Shown here: piece after piece, positions 10,641 to 23,423 of the stretch
Layout of the letters: every line of letters starts with the position of its first letter
Position numbering within the stretch: the stretch's first letter is position 1
NCBI GenBank assembly: GCA_031308135.1
Contig: JAHLJT010009419.1
Coordinates: 179,398,739-179,462,738, forward strand
From: Acheta domesticus
Taxonomy: Eukaryota > Arthropoda > Insecta > Orthoptera > Gryllidae
DNA length: 64,000 bases
Reading direction: 5' to 3'
Position numbers and translations under genes: made by a program
The notes under the pieces: model-generated
What the model saw: the letters and a program-made list of their open reading frames with translations, nothing else
Databases searched by the model: none
Told to the model about the DNA's origin: nothing

Positions 10641-11885
10641 TAGGCCGGAAAAATAACAGTTTTGTTACCTCTTGCAGTACTACATTCAGAAATATTCCTG
10701 TCAAAAGTCTAAAGAAAAATTTTGGAGACATTTTTGAGAAATTCTTGTTTCTGATATTTTTTACTGTTTCGTTGTTGCTTTCGCAGTGTAGAGAAAGTAT
10801 TTAAATTCTGCGTGAAAAAGGCGAATTTTTGACACAAAACTAATTGCCGGGCCCTGGTAATGAAAAGGTGTATAAATCTTGGCCCTATGATTAGTAAATT
10901 ACGTCCTCTAACACGTTGTGTAGTCTGAGTTTGGGTCCTTGGTATCGAAAAATCAATTGACAGCAAAATGTCTGTCTCTCTGTTCGGGGTCAACTTTTGT
11001 TATTTTCAAAGATTCAGAGTTAACCGTGAAAATGGGACCTATGCCATGTTTATAAACGTTTTTACTTCATTCTTTCAAAAAATTTAAAGAAAAATTTGGA
11101 GTTAGTGTGGAGAAAGTTGAAACAGTTCCAAAGGCTTCATGTAAAGTACCCCCAAAAATCGTCTCCTGTATTATTTCAGTAGTATACCTTTGGGTTCTGG
11201 CCCGCAACCAATCTTTATAAATGAGGACTCAAAAGAAAGAGAATTTCACGGAGATTTGACGAATTCCACTGACTTTAAAAATATGGATGATTTCTTTTAA
11301 AAAACGCATCGAAATATTCATGTAAAATGCAACCCGCGTCACATATCAATCTATATCGGCAAATAACTCATAAACAAAGCATTTTAGAGCCTTAAAAAGT
11401 AAAATTTTGGGCCTCAAAGAAACGTTTTTCACACCACAATCTACAAGACAAGACATTCCCCGATCCATTCAATTAACTTTTCTGTTCCACGCTTCAGTAC
11501 TATCAAGGCCACCTCAATATTTCAGCTCTTACTGCTGGTAGCAATTTTTGGGGCGACACGCTTAGAAGGCTTAGATTTGATAATCTTTATTTACGCTTTG
11601 TGTTAACACCGTAGTTTGTGCAATCTGACGAGGTTTATTTGCATAATCATTAATTCAAGATTTGGCTTCCAGCAACAACTAGAAGTACTATTATAGTTGC
11701 TTGATACCTATACCTATGAAGATTGTTTCTTATGCGTGGAGTGAAACTATTGAATTAACGTTTTTTCATGGTCTGTAAGTGCATTGTGGAGGAATGTGGG
11801 TGTTCAGTGAAGAATGAAGACTGTGTTTGTGTTTTACCTGTACCGATAGTTTCGTTATCATTCGATGAAATTTTCAAGTCAACAG

Positions 11886-12250
11886 GTTCAGACACGTAGC
11901 TTTCTCAAAAGTAAAAAGCTAATATTTTTGTGACTATCACGAAAAACTAAAACCTAACTGACAAAGAATATTGAATAATAACTTTAAATGTCTTTAAGTA
12001 AGTTTTGGGAATAGTTCCAAGCAAATTCTCCATGATACTAAATAAATATTTATTGAAAATTTCATTTACACATTGATTGCATTGTTTTTTATTTTTATTT
12101 GTAATTTTGTTAGTACATTGCAAGTTACCTTTATAGATTTTAAACAAATAAACACGTTTCGTTAACTACTTTCCCTCTTAGAATGAAAATAGAAGGATAG
12201 GGATGAGTGTGGTGTCTAACATGAAAGAGTTCTCGCAAGGGTGCGCAGAG
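11886..12250. repeat. Repeat family R1, partial copy 3
   Basis: Diverged match to 1480-1790 and 12900-13220 (TTTTTGTGACTATCA, TTGCATTGTT, GTACATT, then AGAGTTCTCGCA shared with copy 2). It lies directly upstream of copy 2, so the two form an imperfect tandem pair. Confidence 0.6.
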
Positions 12251-12416
12251 GTAGTGGGGGAAAACTTATGCTATGGCACAACACAAAGAACAAACTTTTA
12301 AAGTAGCTAAAGTAAAATAACTTGAAATAAATGGAAAACAAAAATCAAAATGCGCTAGCCTACAATACTACGTGAATCAATAAAAAAACAACTGAATTTA
12401 AAATTATAGAAAGAAT

Positions 12417-13220
12417 AGTGCAAGTCACCCGACAACTGCCAACGATCGCAGTCCAAACGCACGATTTAAATGTTGGCGGTATCTGGAAGTATGTACACCA
12501 ACGCCCAGCTGTAAACTCATGTTGTAAATAAAACACCGTTTGATATTAAACTCAAGGTGTCGGTTCGTTAAGATATTAAAAATGCAAACATCGTTTGAGC
12601 AACATTCCCATGTACAGAAGGGGGCTTACTAATGCCTACTAAATTGTTTCTAATGCTAACAAATGGTATTTAGTACTCAAAGGTGAAAACATTAGTTTGA
12701 TTATTTTTTGGCTCGGAATTGCTTTTTGTACGTAAGGACGCAGAAAATAATTCAATACTTTTTAGTATACAAATAATTTTTCAATTTTCTCACCCTAGCA
12801 AGCTGACACCCTGACTCTCCAAAACCCACTCGGTTCTTCAGAAATTCAAGGAAAGTTAAATAATATTGCAATGAGTAGGTCTGTTCTTGCCCGACCCGAT
12901 ATTTTCGCACTATTTTACTTGGCTTTCTCAAGAGTAAAAACCTTTTCAATTATTTGATTATCAAGGAAAGCGGAAAGCTAACTCTCAAGGAGGATTGAAA
13001 CATTTCTTCAAATGTTGTTTTTAAAGAAGTATGAACTGTTCCAAGAACATCTCTCTATAATATTGAATAAACTTTAATTGAAAATTTGTTTCAAACATCA
13101 ATTGCATTGTTATTTTTGTTTGATATTCTGTAAGTACATTAGTAGATCCTCTCCTTTATGGAAAGGATAGACAAATGGATAGGGAAATGGTGGGATTTAA
13201 CATGCGAGAGTTCTCGCACG
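12417..13220. repeat. Repeat family R1, copy 2
   Basis: Uninterrupted counterpart of 347-1780. The junction TTAGTATAC followed by AAATAATTTTTCAATTTTC marks the empty site of the 600-bp insertion in copy 1. Minus-strand frames here are not conserved with copy 1 as protein. Confidence 0.75.
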
Positions 13221-15085
13221 GGTACGCCAGTTAATATTATTCACAATTGCAGCATAACAATACTTTCTTCACAGTGCGTAAGCAGTAGCGAGAAAGTCAA
13301 AAAGTTTTCGAAGATTTGAAATGAAGGCTTTCTTGATAATTTTTCCTTATTAAAGGAATGGATCTCGTATGATTAGCTGTACTATAAATCTTGTAAGAAT
13401 TGATAATAGTTGATCCAAAATTGAATTAAAATAATCTACAATATCAAAACAACTACCAACACTTGTACAAAATGTGGAGGAATCATATCAACATCCCACA
13501 TTATCTGTGAATGGTCAGTCCTCCAAACTTAAGAAAATCTCTTGGTTTCAAAAACCAATTGATGATATTTAATTGAATTGAAGGTTGAAAATAAATATTA
13601 AAATACCTTAATATTGCTAGTATTCATGAAATGATTTAAATTATGGTAACAAATTATTGAACTTAATATTTCTGTTTGTTAATATATCTCTGTTGATCTA
13701 TTAATATATCTCTGTTGTATAAATTATTGTACTTAATAATTCTGTTTATCTAATATATAAATGTCAATGTTTGTTTGTTCGTATTTTATGCGCTGCCTTG
13801 CCGTTCATAATATTACTTTAAAACTTTGCTAACATTCTGTGTATACTTGCCCAAAGAGTATAGGCATATGGGAATGTGCCTATGACGCAAATAGGTGCAA
13901 AATGGGGGAGTTATTGGTGATGTAATGCGTTTTATACCGACTCAAGCGCCCCCGAACAGACGCTGTACGCAACCCGCAAGTATTGTGCGCGTCTTTGCTG
14001 CATATTATGATCCTGCGACTTTGAAATATGTGCTGCAATTATTACTTGAACGTAATCTGGGATAGGTAAATCAACTTTATCCAAGACTGTGTAATAGCGA
14101 ATGCATGCCCAAACGTAGGGAGAACGTTTTAACGATAGGATACTTGACAACCATATCCAAACCAGGACAACAAACCCATACTCATGAGAAAGTCTGTTAT
14201 CTATTAAAATTTTTGCAGAGCGTAGCGTAAAACGTGATTAACAATCAAGTGGCCAGTAGTGTGTAAAGTGTAAAACACTGAAATAGCGAAGAATTTCCGC
14301 GTCCACTACTAAGTTATAAAAACTTTTTTTAGTATGTAAATGAATAAAGGTTGCAAATATTAGTTGTTTACAAAGGGATTTCAAATAAATAAAAACTCTA
14401 CAATATTCCAATGGAGTATTTACTATCGTGACTTTTCTGATATGCACTGTTGACAGTAAATTGTTACAATCTTTATGATAACTGTTGAAAGGCAATTTTT
14501 ATTATTATTGATTTTGAAATATAGAAACTCTTTTGTTTCTTACAATAACACATTTTTTTCGAATTCTTATGGTATTGGAAATTTTGTTCCCTCGATGATG
14601 ATGATGATGATGAGGATGACGACGACTATAGCACTAAATATAGCGACGTAAACGACAGTAATGTAAGGGCAACTACCAACCGGTCGTCGGTGAGATAAAT
14701 AATAAAATTACTTGTAATAACAATTATATTTAATATTTGTTGTTTATAATATCACATGTATGTATTTTTGCACACATTTTAGAGAAATGAAAAATTGCAG
14801 TTTTTGAAAAGCTGAATCTCATTTGATAATTGGTTTTTAAAAAATGTTTCCGCAGTTAGCACAGGATATAAGAGATCGAAAATTTGGGGCTTTAAATGGA
14901 GCCTGATTTCATACAATATTCCAAAGAAAAACTTATGACCTTTTCCCAGGTAAACCCTTTTTTCAGTACCTACATACTAGAATAATATTGCTTGCAATGT
15001 ATCCACAGTCATCAAATATATAGAAATAACTAGCAAAATACTTGGCATTGCCTGGGTTTTTTCATATTCAATCATTGTGAAAAGA
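13221..15085. other. No gene recognised
   Basis: AT-rich sequence with no family similarity. A slightly GC-richer block at 13750-14120 (TTTGTTTGTTCG, CAAATAGGTGCAAAATGGGGG) looks like an old transposon but could not be placed. A short GAT tract lies at 14594-14620. Confidence 0.4.
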
Positions 15086-15094
15086 AAATGTCTA

Positions 15095-15450
15095 CGTATC
15101 TGTGTCCCTTTTCTGTTTCTCTGTCTGTCTCTGTCTCTATATATCTCGTTCTGTCTCTGTCTGTGTCTCTTTATGTGTATGTCCCTTTCTCTTTCCATCT
15201 TTCCGTCTCTCTGTTTCTCTCTCTGCATGTCTGCCTCTTTCACTCTGTGTCTTTCTGTCTCTGTCTCCCTTAGTCCCTGTCAGTATGCCTCTCTCTGTCT
15301 CTTGTCTCTGTCTCTCTGTCTGTCATTCTGTCTCATCCTGTCTCTCTCTCCTACTTACGCGCGCCGTCTCTCTTCTCTCTCTGTCTCCCTCCCTCCCTCC
15401 CTCCCTCCTTCCCTCCCTCCCTGTCTCCAACCCTCTCCATCTCTCTCGCG
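15095..15450. repeat. CT-rich low-complexity tract (TCTG/TCTC, CCCT units)
   Basis: About 350 bp of imperfect TGTCTC/TCTC units changing to (CCCT)n near 15390-15420. All long frames across it (Ser/Leu/Cys-rich) are repeat artefacts. Confidence 0.9.
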
Positions 15451-15680
15451 CGCGCCCGGCTGGTTCTCTGGGGCTTCGCCCTATGTTACAAGGCAACGCT
15501 TCGCAACTATTGCAGCGCAGTTTCAATGCAAATAGAATTAAAATGAAGCGCATTTTTTGTTCTACAGCGCCATGTAGTGGAGTTACAACAGAATTAATAG
15601 CACATAAACATCCCGGGTGAAAAACACTCAGAAGTGTCTACTTTCATGGAGATCGGTACAACGGTGTCGGAGTTAACCTT
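15440..15680. repeat. Probable transposon fragment
   Basis: Unique-complexity block with GGCTTCGCCCTATGTTACAA, CAGCGCCATGTAGTGGAGTT and CATGGAGATCGGTACAACGG between two simple repeats. It resembles non-coding arthropod repeats, but no second copy occurs in this window, so assignment is tentative. Confidence 0.3.
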
Positions 15681-15722
<42 letters not shown>

Positions 15723-15780
15723 AAAATTATTATATATACAGGGGGAGGGAGAGGGAGAGAAAGAGGGAGAGGGGGAGGGG
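15681..15780. repeat. (AT)n followed by GGGAGA-rich tract
   Basis: (AT)n at about 15682-15718 and a purine tract GGGGGAGGGAGAGGGAGAGA at about 15739-15782. Confidence 0.9.
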
Positions 15781-15999
15781 GAGAGTCCAACAAACTTCCA
15801 ACATTCTGGCGTTCGCCAGAGTATAAATTTACCTTCAAATGACATTTTTTTATAAAAATTCAAAAACGTAACATCAATGTTATCAATACCTCAACCAATC
15901 CATCATCCATCAACCAATACTTCATCCATCTCAATGTCATATAAATCCCACAAATATGCATTCAATGGAACGTACAAAAATATGACTATTAATTCGAAA

Positions 16000-17420
16000 T
16001 GCTACTACCGTAGTAAATAATTTAAAAATGCCAGAAGAAATTTGTAATATGGATTATCAAACTTATCCTCTTCTTTAATCTTTTCAACTATCTCATCAAT
16101 TTCTTCCATAACATCCTTCTCTTCCATAACTATGAACCTTAGCAATTCCACTTTACCTTCGCAATCCGAAACGGTATAATTTCAACTCCAAATCAACAAA
16201 TTTCTTCAAATCAACAAAGGTTTCAAACTAAACTGAAAAATTTCCCCATCAACATTTTCCTGCACAAAAAACATCTTGATCTCAAGACAAAACAAATATC
16301 CCTGCAAAAAGAGTCAACACTTCAACAATGCAATATGTAATATACTATACGCCAATATCTTCTAGATACGATTTATTACTAGAAATTGAAGACCCAACTA
16401 TTGAGCCTACAACTACAAATATTATGGCACCTCCTCTTACAATGGTACAAAACAAACATGAATTCAAGATATCAAAAATATACTGCATAATTACTTTTCT
16501 ATAAAAACCTTCAAAAACGAAATTAAAATACGTTTTACAACTATTGAAGATTATCGTAATTTTCGGAAATTATGAGAATCTTCTGCAATTCGTTTTTTTT
16601 TGATGTAGAGATCCGACAACAAGAAATGTTCTTAGTTATGGTTACAAAGATTCCCATAACCATCACTGGACTTTGATATTTATGAAGAACTAAAAAGACT
16701 AAACTATCCCATGAAACATGTGTTTATACTCTAGTAGTAAACAAAACAACTACTCCAATCATGTGCTGTAGATCTCATGATAGCAAATTATAGCAAATGA
16801 AAAACTTTATTTTCCAGAATACAAAATTTAGAGAAACGACAGATCCTCTTCGATATAGCTTCAGGAGTTATAGCAATAATTATATCCCACAAAATAAAAC
16901 GCTATCAAATTACTAGCCCTAATTCAGCAGCATTAGAAATCATAGCTGTAAAAATCAAACTAAACTCGGATTACTTCAACACAGATACAATTACATACCT
17001 CCTAAATGTAAATTCCAATTAATTTCATAAGAACAGTGTTTTTAAACATTCTATTAATAATATTAATATAAAAATACTCCTTTTCGGCGTTTTCAACAAC
17101 AAAATTCATATTTGGATATGCAATATTAATACATCACCTCAAGGAATGAAATTACATTCCTTTTTTCAGTCAAATAATCTCAAAATAATATCACCCAATG
17201 AACCCACGTACTATTCATACAATGATATTATTATTGATTTGCTAGATATTTGCTTTATAACACAAATATAAATATACCATTCTCACAAAATGTACTTCTA
17301 CATTTAGACTCCGATCATTGTTCTATACCTTTTCTTACCTCATTCTTACCTTACCCTACTTCTTACCTTTCATATTATCATAAACAACAACTCTCTTGAA
17401 TCACATTCTACAATTTTAAA
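16000..17420 (+). mobile_element. Decayed Jockey-superfamily LINE (gag-like ORF1 plus AP-endonuclease)
   Basis: The plus strand is strikingly poor in G. With frameshifts it reads a gag-like segment near 16495-16730 (KPSKTKLK..., then EELKRLNYPMKHVF) and then an apurinic endonuclease-like domain. That includes ALEIIAVKIKLNS (about 16930), LFGVFNNKIHIW (matching the LGDFNxxHxxW motif with Asp changed), SPQGMKLHSFFQSNNLKII, TYYSYNDIIIDLLD, and LDSDHCSIPF (about 17310), the SDH catalytic block. No RT was found, so the 3' part is deleted. Many stops; inactive. Confidence 0.65.
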
Positions 17421-17787
17421 TAAATTTTGAAATTCATGAAAGACTTGTACAGTCCAATAGGCAGTAAATAAATTTTAAAAAATGAAAAGAAACCTAACAA
17501 AAGGTCACGATACAGATTTCTTGTGGTTATATTATCTCAAAAGGTGGTTCATTAGAAACATGCAAACACTCTTGCACACGGTCTGTTGTTTTGATCTTGA
17601 AAAATATTGTAATCTAGTCATAATTGTATTAATTTAGTTGCATTGAATGGTTCTTAATACAAAAAGTAAAGAAATTCTTTCCTACATGAAAGTGCTTGAA
17701 TTTCAGTAGTTTATTGAATTGAGTAACTACTTGGGATAACCTCATGAGCTACTCATAGAAATGGTCACCCGACCATAGTTTATATTT
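17421..17787. other. No gene recognised (3' flank of ELOVL-B)
   Basis: AT-rich. It may hold the 3' UTR of ELOVL-B; no confident poly(A) signal could be assigned. Confidence 0.4.
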
Positions 17788-17977
17788 TTACCATTCTTTC
17801 TTTTTCACAAATCCTTGGTGGCCTTGATGTAGGTAGGCCGTTTGGTAGAAGTTGGAGAAGAGAAAAAAGTTGACGATGTTCAAGGCAATGCTTGCTAAGC
17901 AGAAACAAGACCGGCTGCTCGCAGGTTATATTTGCAGTGTTGATAGTCATCACAATTGTTACAATCACAAAATGCGC
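17788..17977 (-). pseudogene. ELOVL-B exon 6 with +1 frameshift
   Basis: It begins after tttaaacag in the expected frame (AHFVIVTIVM, then CEQPVLFLLSK). The ELOVL C-terminal block continues only after skipping one base near 17890: IALNIVNFFLFSNFYQTAY, ending KKKEW with TAA at 17788. Read straight, the frame gives unrelated residues and ends at 17780. The shift sits in AAGCATTGCC, not in a homopolymer. Confidence 0.85.
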
Positions 17978-18653
17978 CTGTTTAAAAGAAAAAGACACTT
18001 AAATTTTACACTACTGTTTTAAGAGTAAGCATAAAAAAATAACTAGTGCTGTATTTGGGTTCAACATGTTTTTTTTTCTAGAGTTAGTATAAATGTAATA
18101 AAAATCTCTCATTATACGTAGAAATGAATAGGCCCGACGAGAAATGTGGGTATGGTGGGTACCTATACAAGTACAAAAAATTCCGAATGGGGATAATACC
18201 CACTCGGGATTTAGGGTGTTCTGTAAACGTTAAATTCCAAGAAAGACAAATTCCATGAACGTGAACGTCACTTTTTATACACTGGAGTTCAACAAAATGC
18301 CTATAGGGACAACTGGGGGTAATTATGAAACGATCTTTTTAAGTACTTAAATATTAAAAACTTTATTTTGCACGGCAAATCAATCGAAAATAGTTGTTAA
18401 ACGATTAAACAATATAAAGGATGTTTTTGTTGTAATTTGTATCCGATCCGGGACCGCGCGAGCGTTCGCATTCATCGAACGCTGCTGAACATCTTGAAGA
18501 TATTTCTCATTTAACAATCAATGACCATTTTGTCACATATATTTTCGATGTTATCTGGGTGGAAACATTCGGAAATACTAATCTAAGTCCTGAAAAATTG
18601 AGAATTAATAATATATATATATATATATGTATATATATGTATATATATATATG

Positions 18654-18706
<53 letters not shown>

Positions 18707-19290
18707 CCGAGATGGAGTCGGGCAAATTTATAGCGTAAATATTTTGGTACGTCACACACCTGACATCTGGCATCTGAGTGCAATTTGGAAATTTCAGTGC
18801 AATTGAAATGGCACCGGATTCATACACACCTGTGGTAATGTCCGAGGGAGAGGCCGGTGTGAAACAAATGGTAGTTGGTCCGCCCTGAAGTTAACGGAGC
18901 GCAACAGCTAATGTCAAACGGTTTTGCTTTTTCTTATAGAAAACAAAATGCTCATAAAACAAACGGTTTGCGCTTCGGAGTAGTAGTAAATAGCGTGGCT
19001 CTAGTAGTGAATATTTAGCCACATAACAATTGGCTAGCACCAAAAGTTGCGAAAACCTGCTGCCAGAGCACCGACGGCTTCCTGTGCGCCCAAGAACGCG
19101 ACAACACTGTGCGAGTGCTATGCCAACAAATTCATTCTGGACACTAATATATTAATTATTGGGATCTTAGAAACCATAAAATGAGAAACTGAATGTACCT
19201 ATTCATGTTTTAAATGCATCGGACTTTGTTGAAGCATTCTGTGTCAATAAATATGCTATTCTAATACAAGTACGCAAATAAATCACTTAC
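17978..19290. other. ELOVL-B intron 5
   Basis: Contains an (AT)n array with ATGT interruptions at about 18608-18702 and a repeat at 18890-19140 shared with 51270-51420. Otherwise no feature. Confidence 0.6.
18890..19140. repeat. Repeat R2, copy 1
   Basis: Shares with 51273-51420 the blocks CTCTAGTAGT, CATAACAATTG, TAGCACCAAAAGTTGC and ACGAACGCGACAACA (here AAGAACGCGACAACA). Unclassified transposon fragment. Confidence 0.55.
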
Positions 19291-19421
19291 CATTTGAACG
19301 AGAGTGATAAAAGGTTTCAAGAAGTAAACGCCAGGTATTTGATGGGCTGCGACAAAATAGTAAAAATATACAACAGCGTGCGCCAAAGCTTGAATTCCTG
19401 ACGCCCATAATATAGCTCCGC
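19291..19421 (-). CDS. ELOVL-B exon 5
   Basis: 131 nt. The split Gly codon G|GC is followed by GAILWASGIQALAHAVVYFY, then VYFLKPFITLVQM. It corresponds to ELOVL-A exon 5 (128 nt). Acceptor tcttttag, donor ATG|GTAAGT. Confidence 0.87.
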
Positions 19422-19717
19422 CTAAAAGAATATAAAACCTTGTTTGTTATTAAGATAAGAAATTCCTATTGTGAGTACGACAATTACATTTGTTTCATTA
19501 AAATTATTTTTCCTCAAAAGTATTAAAATTAAAAATAAAATAAATAAAATTATTTCAAATAAATAATCGGATAAAATAGTAAAAGTTAGCAAGTAATTAA
19601 ATAGTAAATAGAAACTAGTACTACTTTAGAGGGAGTTTAAATTATTATGCCTAAGTCATCTGTGTAGCACACATGCCTGGTAGATTAGTTCCGTAGCTTA
19701 GATGGAATATTACCAAC

Positions 19718-19880
19718 CTGGGAAGAGTCGGTACGCAACCCAGCTGGCAGTCACTACTGAGATGTGATAAGTGATGTGTAGGAATGTTAATTGATTCCTC
19801 TTCTTTCGCAGCACGATAAAAATTGTGTCAAAAAGATCTAATATTTTAATGGCATAGTAGAAATACAGCGTATCATTGAC
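19718..19880 (-). CDS. ELOVL-B exon 4 with altered histidine box HITYH
   Basis: 163 nt, the same length and phases as ELOVL-A exon 4. Acceptor tttttgcag, donor G|GTTGGT. It encodes [39 protein letters not shown] and WVAYRLFP. The fourth position of the HxxHH box is Tyr (codon TAT), so a residue regarded as essential for condensation is missing. Confidence 0.9.
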
Positions 19881-19980
19881 CTGCAAAAAGAAAGTTTCGC
19901 AATACATTGTGTCATTGACCAACAGAACTACAAGAAAAGTCTTAAATACATAAGACATTATTATATAAAATATTGCTAGG

Positions 19981-20038
<58 letters not shown>
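19981..20038. repeat. (AT)n microsatellite
   Basis: 29 uninterrupted AT/TA units in ELOVL-B intron 3, 100 bp upstream of exon 4. Confidence 0.95.
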
Positions 20039-20039
<1 letters not shown>

Positions 20040-20239
20040 TCATATGAAATAAAAATTGAAATACTTGGCCCTTTCCTTATTAAAAAGAACGTAAATATCG
20101 CCTCACTTTCACGATAATTTGGCAAACGACAACACACACCCGCAACCCGGATGGCTATTGTACTTTTAACCTCAAACCTTCAGGTGAACTGATGCTCTGC
20201 TACGCATGCAACTTCATAGCGAAAGACTAACTTGAAGAA

Positions 20240-20905
20240 GAGAAAGTATTGTAAAGGAGGGACGGAAACGGAGATTTTTCGACACAAAGACTCTTATAGC
20301 CGGGTCCTGGTGACGAAAAAGTGGGTAATCCAGTTCCTAAATATAGAAAAAATCTTCTAACACGTCCATTTTTTGTGCGTCCTTTAAACCGAAAAATCGA
20401 TTGACGGCAAAGCGTCTATCCGTCTGTGCGTCCGTTGGTCCATGTGTTTGTTCACACACTAGCGTATAAACCGTTCAGCCGATATTTTTCAAAATTGGTA
20501 TTTCCCAATTGTTCTGGCTGATGTCACGGCTCCTAGAATTTGAAATCGAATTTTATTTTGGGGGGTACTTCACATTAATCCGCTCGGACATTTTCAAAAT
20601 TTTCAAAAAAAAGTTCCAAATTTTTTGATTAAGTTTTGTTAGTGAAGAGTGCAAAGGACGTTTAAGAGAATTGTGCAGGTTTCAATTTCTGTTTGTTCCC
20701 TGATTTTTTTGAAAATTGGATAAAAATTACAACTTAAAAATTGAAGATGGAGATGTTTCTCTCAGACGAAGTGTGATGTACAAAATTAGCTCTTTAAAAA
20801 AGGTCAAGTAGACATTTTTGAAAAACGAGTAGATTCTGCGTAATTTGCGCGTGAAATATACAAATTTTTAATTACGATTGATGCGTCCTTCATACCGAAA
20901 AATCG
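20240..20905. mobile_element. F1-family internal copies
   Basis: Blocks TTTTTCGACACAAAGACTC, CCGGGTCCTGGTGACGAAAA, ACCGAAAAATCGATTGACGG (twice, at about 20388 and 20896), AAACCGTTCAGCCGATATTT and TTTTCAAAA recur in other F1 copies of this window. No coding frame. Confidence 0.6.
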
Positions 20906-20924
20906 ATTGACGGCAAAATGACGC

Positions 20925-21432
20925 CGTCCGTCCGCCATCTATCTGTTACACTGTCAATCCGTCTATGCGTCTGTCGGTCCGTCCGTCCGTCTGTCGGTCC
21001 GTCCGTCCGTCCGTCCGTCGGTCCGTCCGTCCGTCCGTCCGTCCGGTCCGTCGTCCGTCCGTCCGTCGGTCCGTCCGTCCGTCCGTCCGTCTGTCGGTCC
21101 GTCCGTCCGTCCGTCCGTCTGTCGGTCCGTCCGTCCGTCCGTCCGTCTGTCGGTCCGTCCGTCCGTCCGTCCGTCTGTCCGTCCGTCCGTCCGTCCGTCT
21201 GTCGGTCCGTCCGTCCGTCCGTCTGTCGGTCCGTCCGTCCGTCCGTCCGTCCGTCCGTCTGTCCGTCCGTCCGTCCGTCCGTCTGTCGGTCCGTCCGTCC
21301 GTCCGTCCGTCTGTCGGTCCGTCCGTCCGTCCGTCCGTCCGTCGGTCCGTCCGTCCGTCCGTCTGTCGGTCCGTCCGTCCGTCTGTCGGTCCGTCCGTCC
21401 GTCCGTCGGTCCGTCCGTCCGTCTGTCGGTCC
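20925..21432. repeat. (CCGT)n tetranucleotide array
   Basis: Roughly 470 bp of TCCG units interspersed with TCTG/TCGG variants, starting immediately after an F1 motif (GACGGCAAAATGACG). Other F1 copies carry a short GTCTGTCCGTCCGTC at this place (23888-23930), so the array grew from an internal seed. The long frames rich in SVRP or TDGR residues are artefacts. Confidence 0.95.
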
Positions 21433-22522
21433 TCTGATTCATAGCCAAATGAATTTTCACCACTGACGGATGTTTCACAGGGAAGAGATGAAGCTTCAAG
21501 AGGACCATCTTTTTCAGGGAAATTAGATAGTTCTACATACTAGCTTCACAAAGTTCCCAGAAATTGATAACTCAGAAATAAGATAGAGTAATGCAATTTA
21601 CAGATTTCATTCAAATTAGTCCCCTTCCGCAGTGGCGCATTTCTGCCAGCTCGTGTAAAGTGAATGGAAGCATTCCTGGAAGCAATTTTGCCTCACTAGT
21701 CGTAGTTATCTCGTCGCATTTGCTGTAACTTCATGAAGCGTTCCCGAATCCTCGCGCCTTGAGAAGAGTTTTCAGCCATGGAAAGAGAAAAAAGTCTGGT
21801 GGGTGACAGTATGTCACTAGTATACTACCCATCGGAAAAACGTCTGATGGGTAGTATGGAGGATACTCCAACGCAGTAACACGTCTGGCAAGGTAATTTT
21901 TTACCAACACTGATCGATGTGATGGTGATTTATGGTGCAAAAGAAACCAGGCGTTTTGTGCCCACTTTCCGGTCTGTTTCTTCTTACTGCGATCCTGAGG
22001 CGACGAAGTATTTCTACATACACTTCTTTTGTTACAGTATGACCTGGAATAAACTCGTAGTGGACGAGACCGTGTACGTCAAAGAAAATTTCCAGCACAA
22101 CTTTGCCTCTGCTTGTGGCCTTAGGAAAGTTTTGTTTCCGAGAAGATGTTTTGAATTTCCACTCGCATGACTGTCGTTTAGGCACCGGGTTGTACAAATA
22201 GCACCATGTTTCATCTCTAGCAGTTATATTGTTTAAAAAATTATTATTTTGACCAGCAATATTTATCAGATCGACAGTAAGAATCATTCTTTTTCTTTGT
22301 TTTCAGGAGATATTTTTGAAACCAACTTTTGCGATATGTAATGCATTTTCAAATGTTTATGAAGAATTGTGTGAACACTCCAACTGAAATTCAACCTTTG
22401 CCAATATCTCCTTAACACTCTTTTTTTGGTGACTTCTCATAAGAGAGGAGCGTAGGCTTCCGCGGCCGGAGTCAATATTAAGTTGGCTGTCCGGGTGACG
22501 CCGCGTCCATGGCAAAGGTGCC

Positions 22523-22556
22523 GACGTTTCGGTCGCCATTCTGCGACCTTCCTCAG
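22523..22556 (-). ncRNA. Hammerhead-ribozyme-like core, inverted copy
   Basis: Reverse complement of 23430-23463, with the same CTGAGGA, stem II, GAAAC and GTC. Confidence 0.5.
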
Positions 22557-23423
22557 GGCGTAATGCGCGGAGCTGTACTGTGCACGGGTTAATGTGTGAT
22601 AAGGAATCGTTGGACTCTGAAATGGAGCTCCTAAAGACCACATTTCGAGCTAACGGATACAGCGCTAGCGCTGCCAACCAAGCGGTACGGCAGGCTACGA
22701 CCACTTCCAACACGGTCGATATCACCACACCTAGTGACAATACCAACCAAACTATAGCCACTCTACCGTATATACGAGGTGTCACCGATAAGATTGGCAA
22801 GCTATTGAGCCGCTTTGATATAAAGACGGCCTACAAAGCCCAGGAAAAACTTGGGCAAAAGCTCGTACGCGTGAAAGATCGCGTCCCTCCCCTTATGTCA
22901 TCAGGGGTATACGAGATCCCATGCAGCTGCGGCCATAGTTACATTGGCGAGACGGGACGCACAGTAGATGAACGCCTCCGGGAACATATTCGTCATTATA
23001 AATACAATAATACGAATAAATCGGCCATAGCATTGCACGCATGGAAAACTGGCCATGCCATCTTATTTGATGACACCCGCCTCTTAGCCAGAGAAGACCG
23101 CTGGGGTACGAGGAGGGTAAAAGAGGCGGTGGAAAATAATTAAACACCCGCGTAATCTTAATGCTGACCAAGGCATTCGTCTTCACGATGCCTGGAAACA
23201 CCTATTTTACCAGGACGTCCGGTCTCGAACGGACGCGGTCCTAGCTGCTCCCCTACGTCCGGTAACGGACGGAGCGCCGTCCGTCAACAGCGCCCCGCGG
23301 AGAGCCCGGCCCTGAATGGCCGGTGCACTCTCTCCGCATTGGCCGACCACCCGGCCAACCGGTACACAGGTAGAAGGGGAACGTAGCCCTATATTAACCC
23401 GTGCACAGTACAGCTCCGCGCAT

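Larger units (their letters stand above)
9880..11430. mobile_element. F1-family internal sequence, two diverged copies around a SINE
   Basis: Shares with 20.2-20.9, 23.7-25.1, 43.6-45.4 and 49.9-50.4 kb the blocks GTTAATATTTACATT (here also in reverse), TTTTCGAGAAA, GGCTCCAAA, AATCAATTGACAGCAAAATG and AACACGTTGTGTAG. Mostly low-complexity and non-coding. The SINE at 10481-10640 sits inside it. Confidence 0.55.

Noticed and set aside
15077..15620. Ser/Leu/Cys-rich frames
   Set aside because: Translations of a CT-rich low-complexity tract.
18507..18827. Ile/Tyr-rich frames
   Set aside because: Translations of (AT)n microsatellites.
20918..21508. 180-codon frames on both strands with Ser-Val-Arg-Pro or Thr-Asp-Gly-Arg repeats
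   Set aside because: Products of a (CCGT)n array; open in several frames by composition only.
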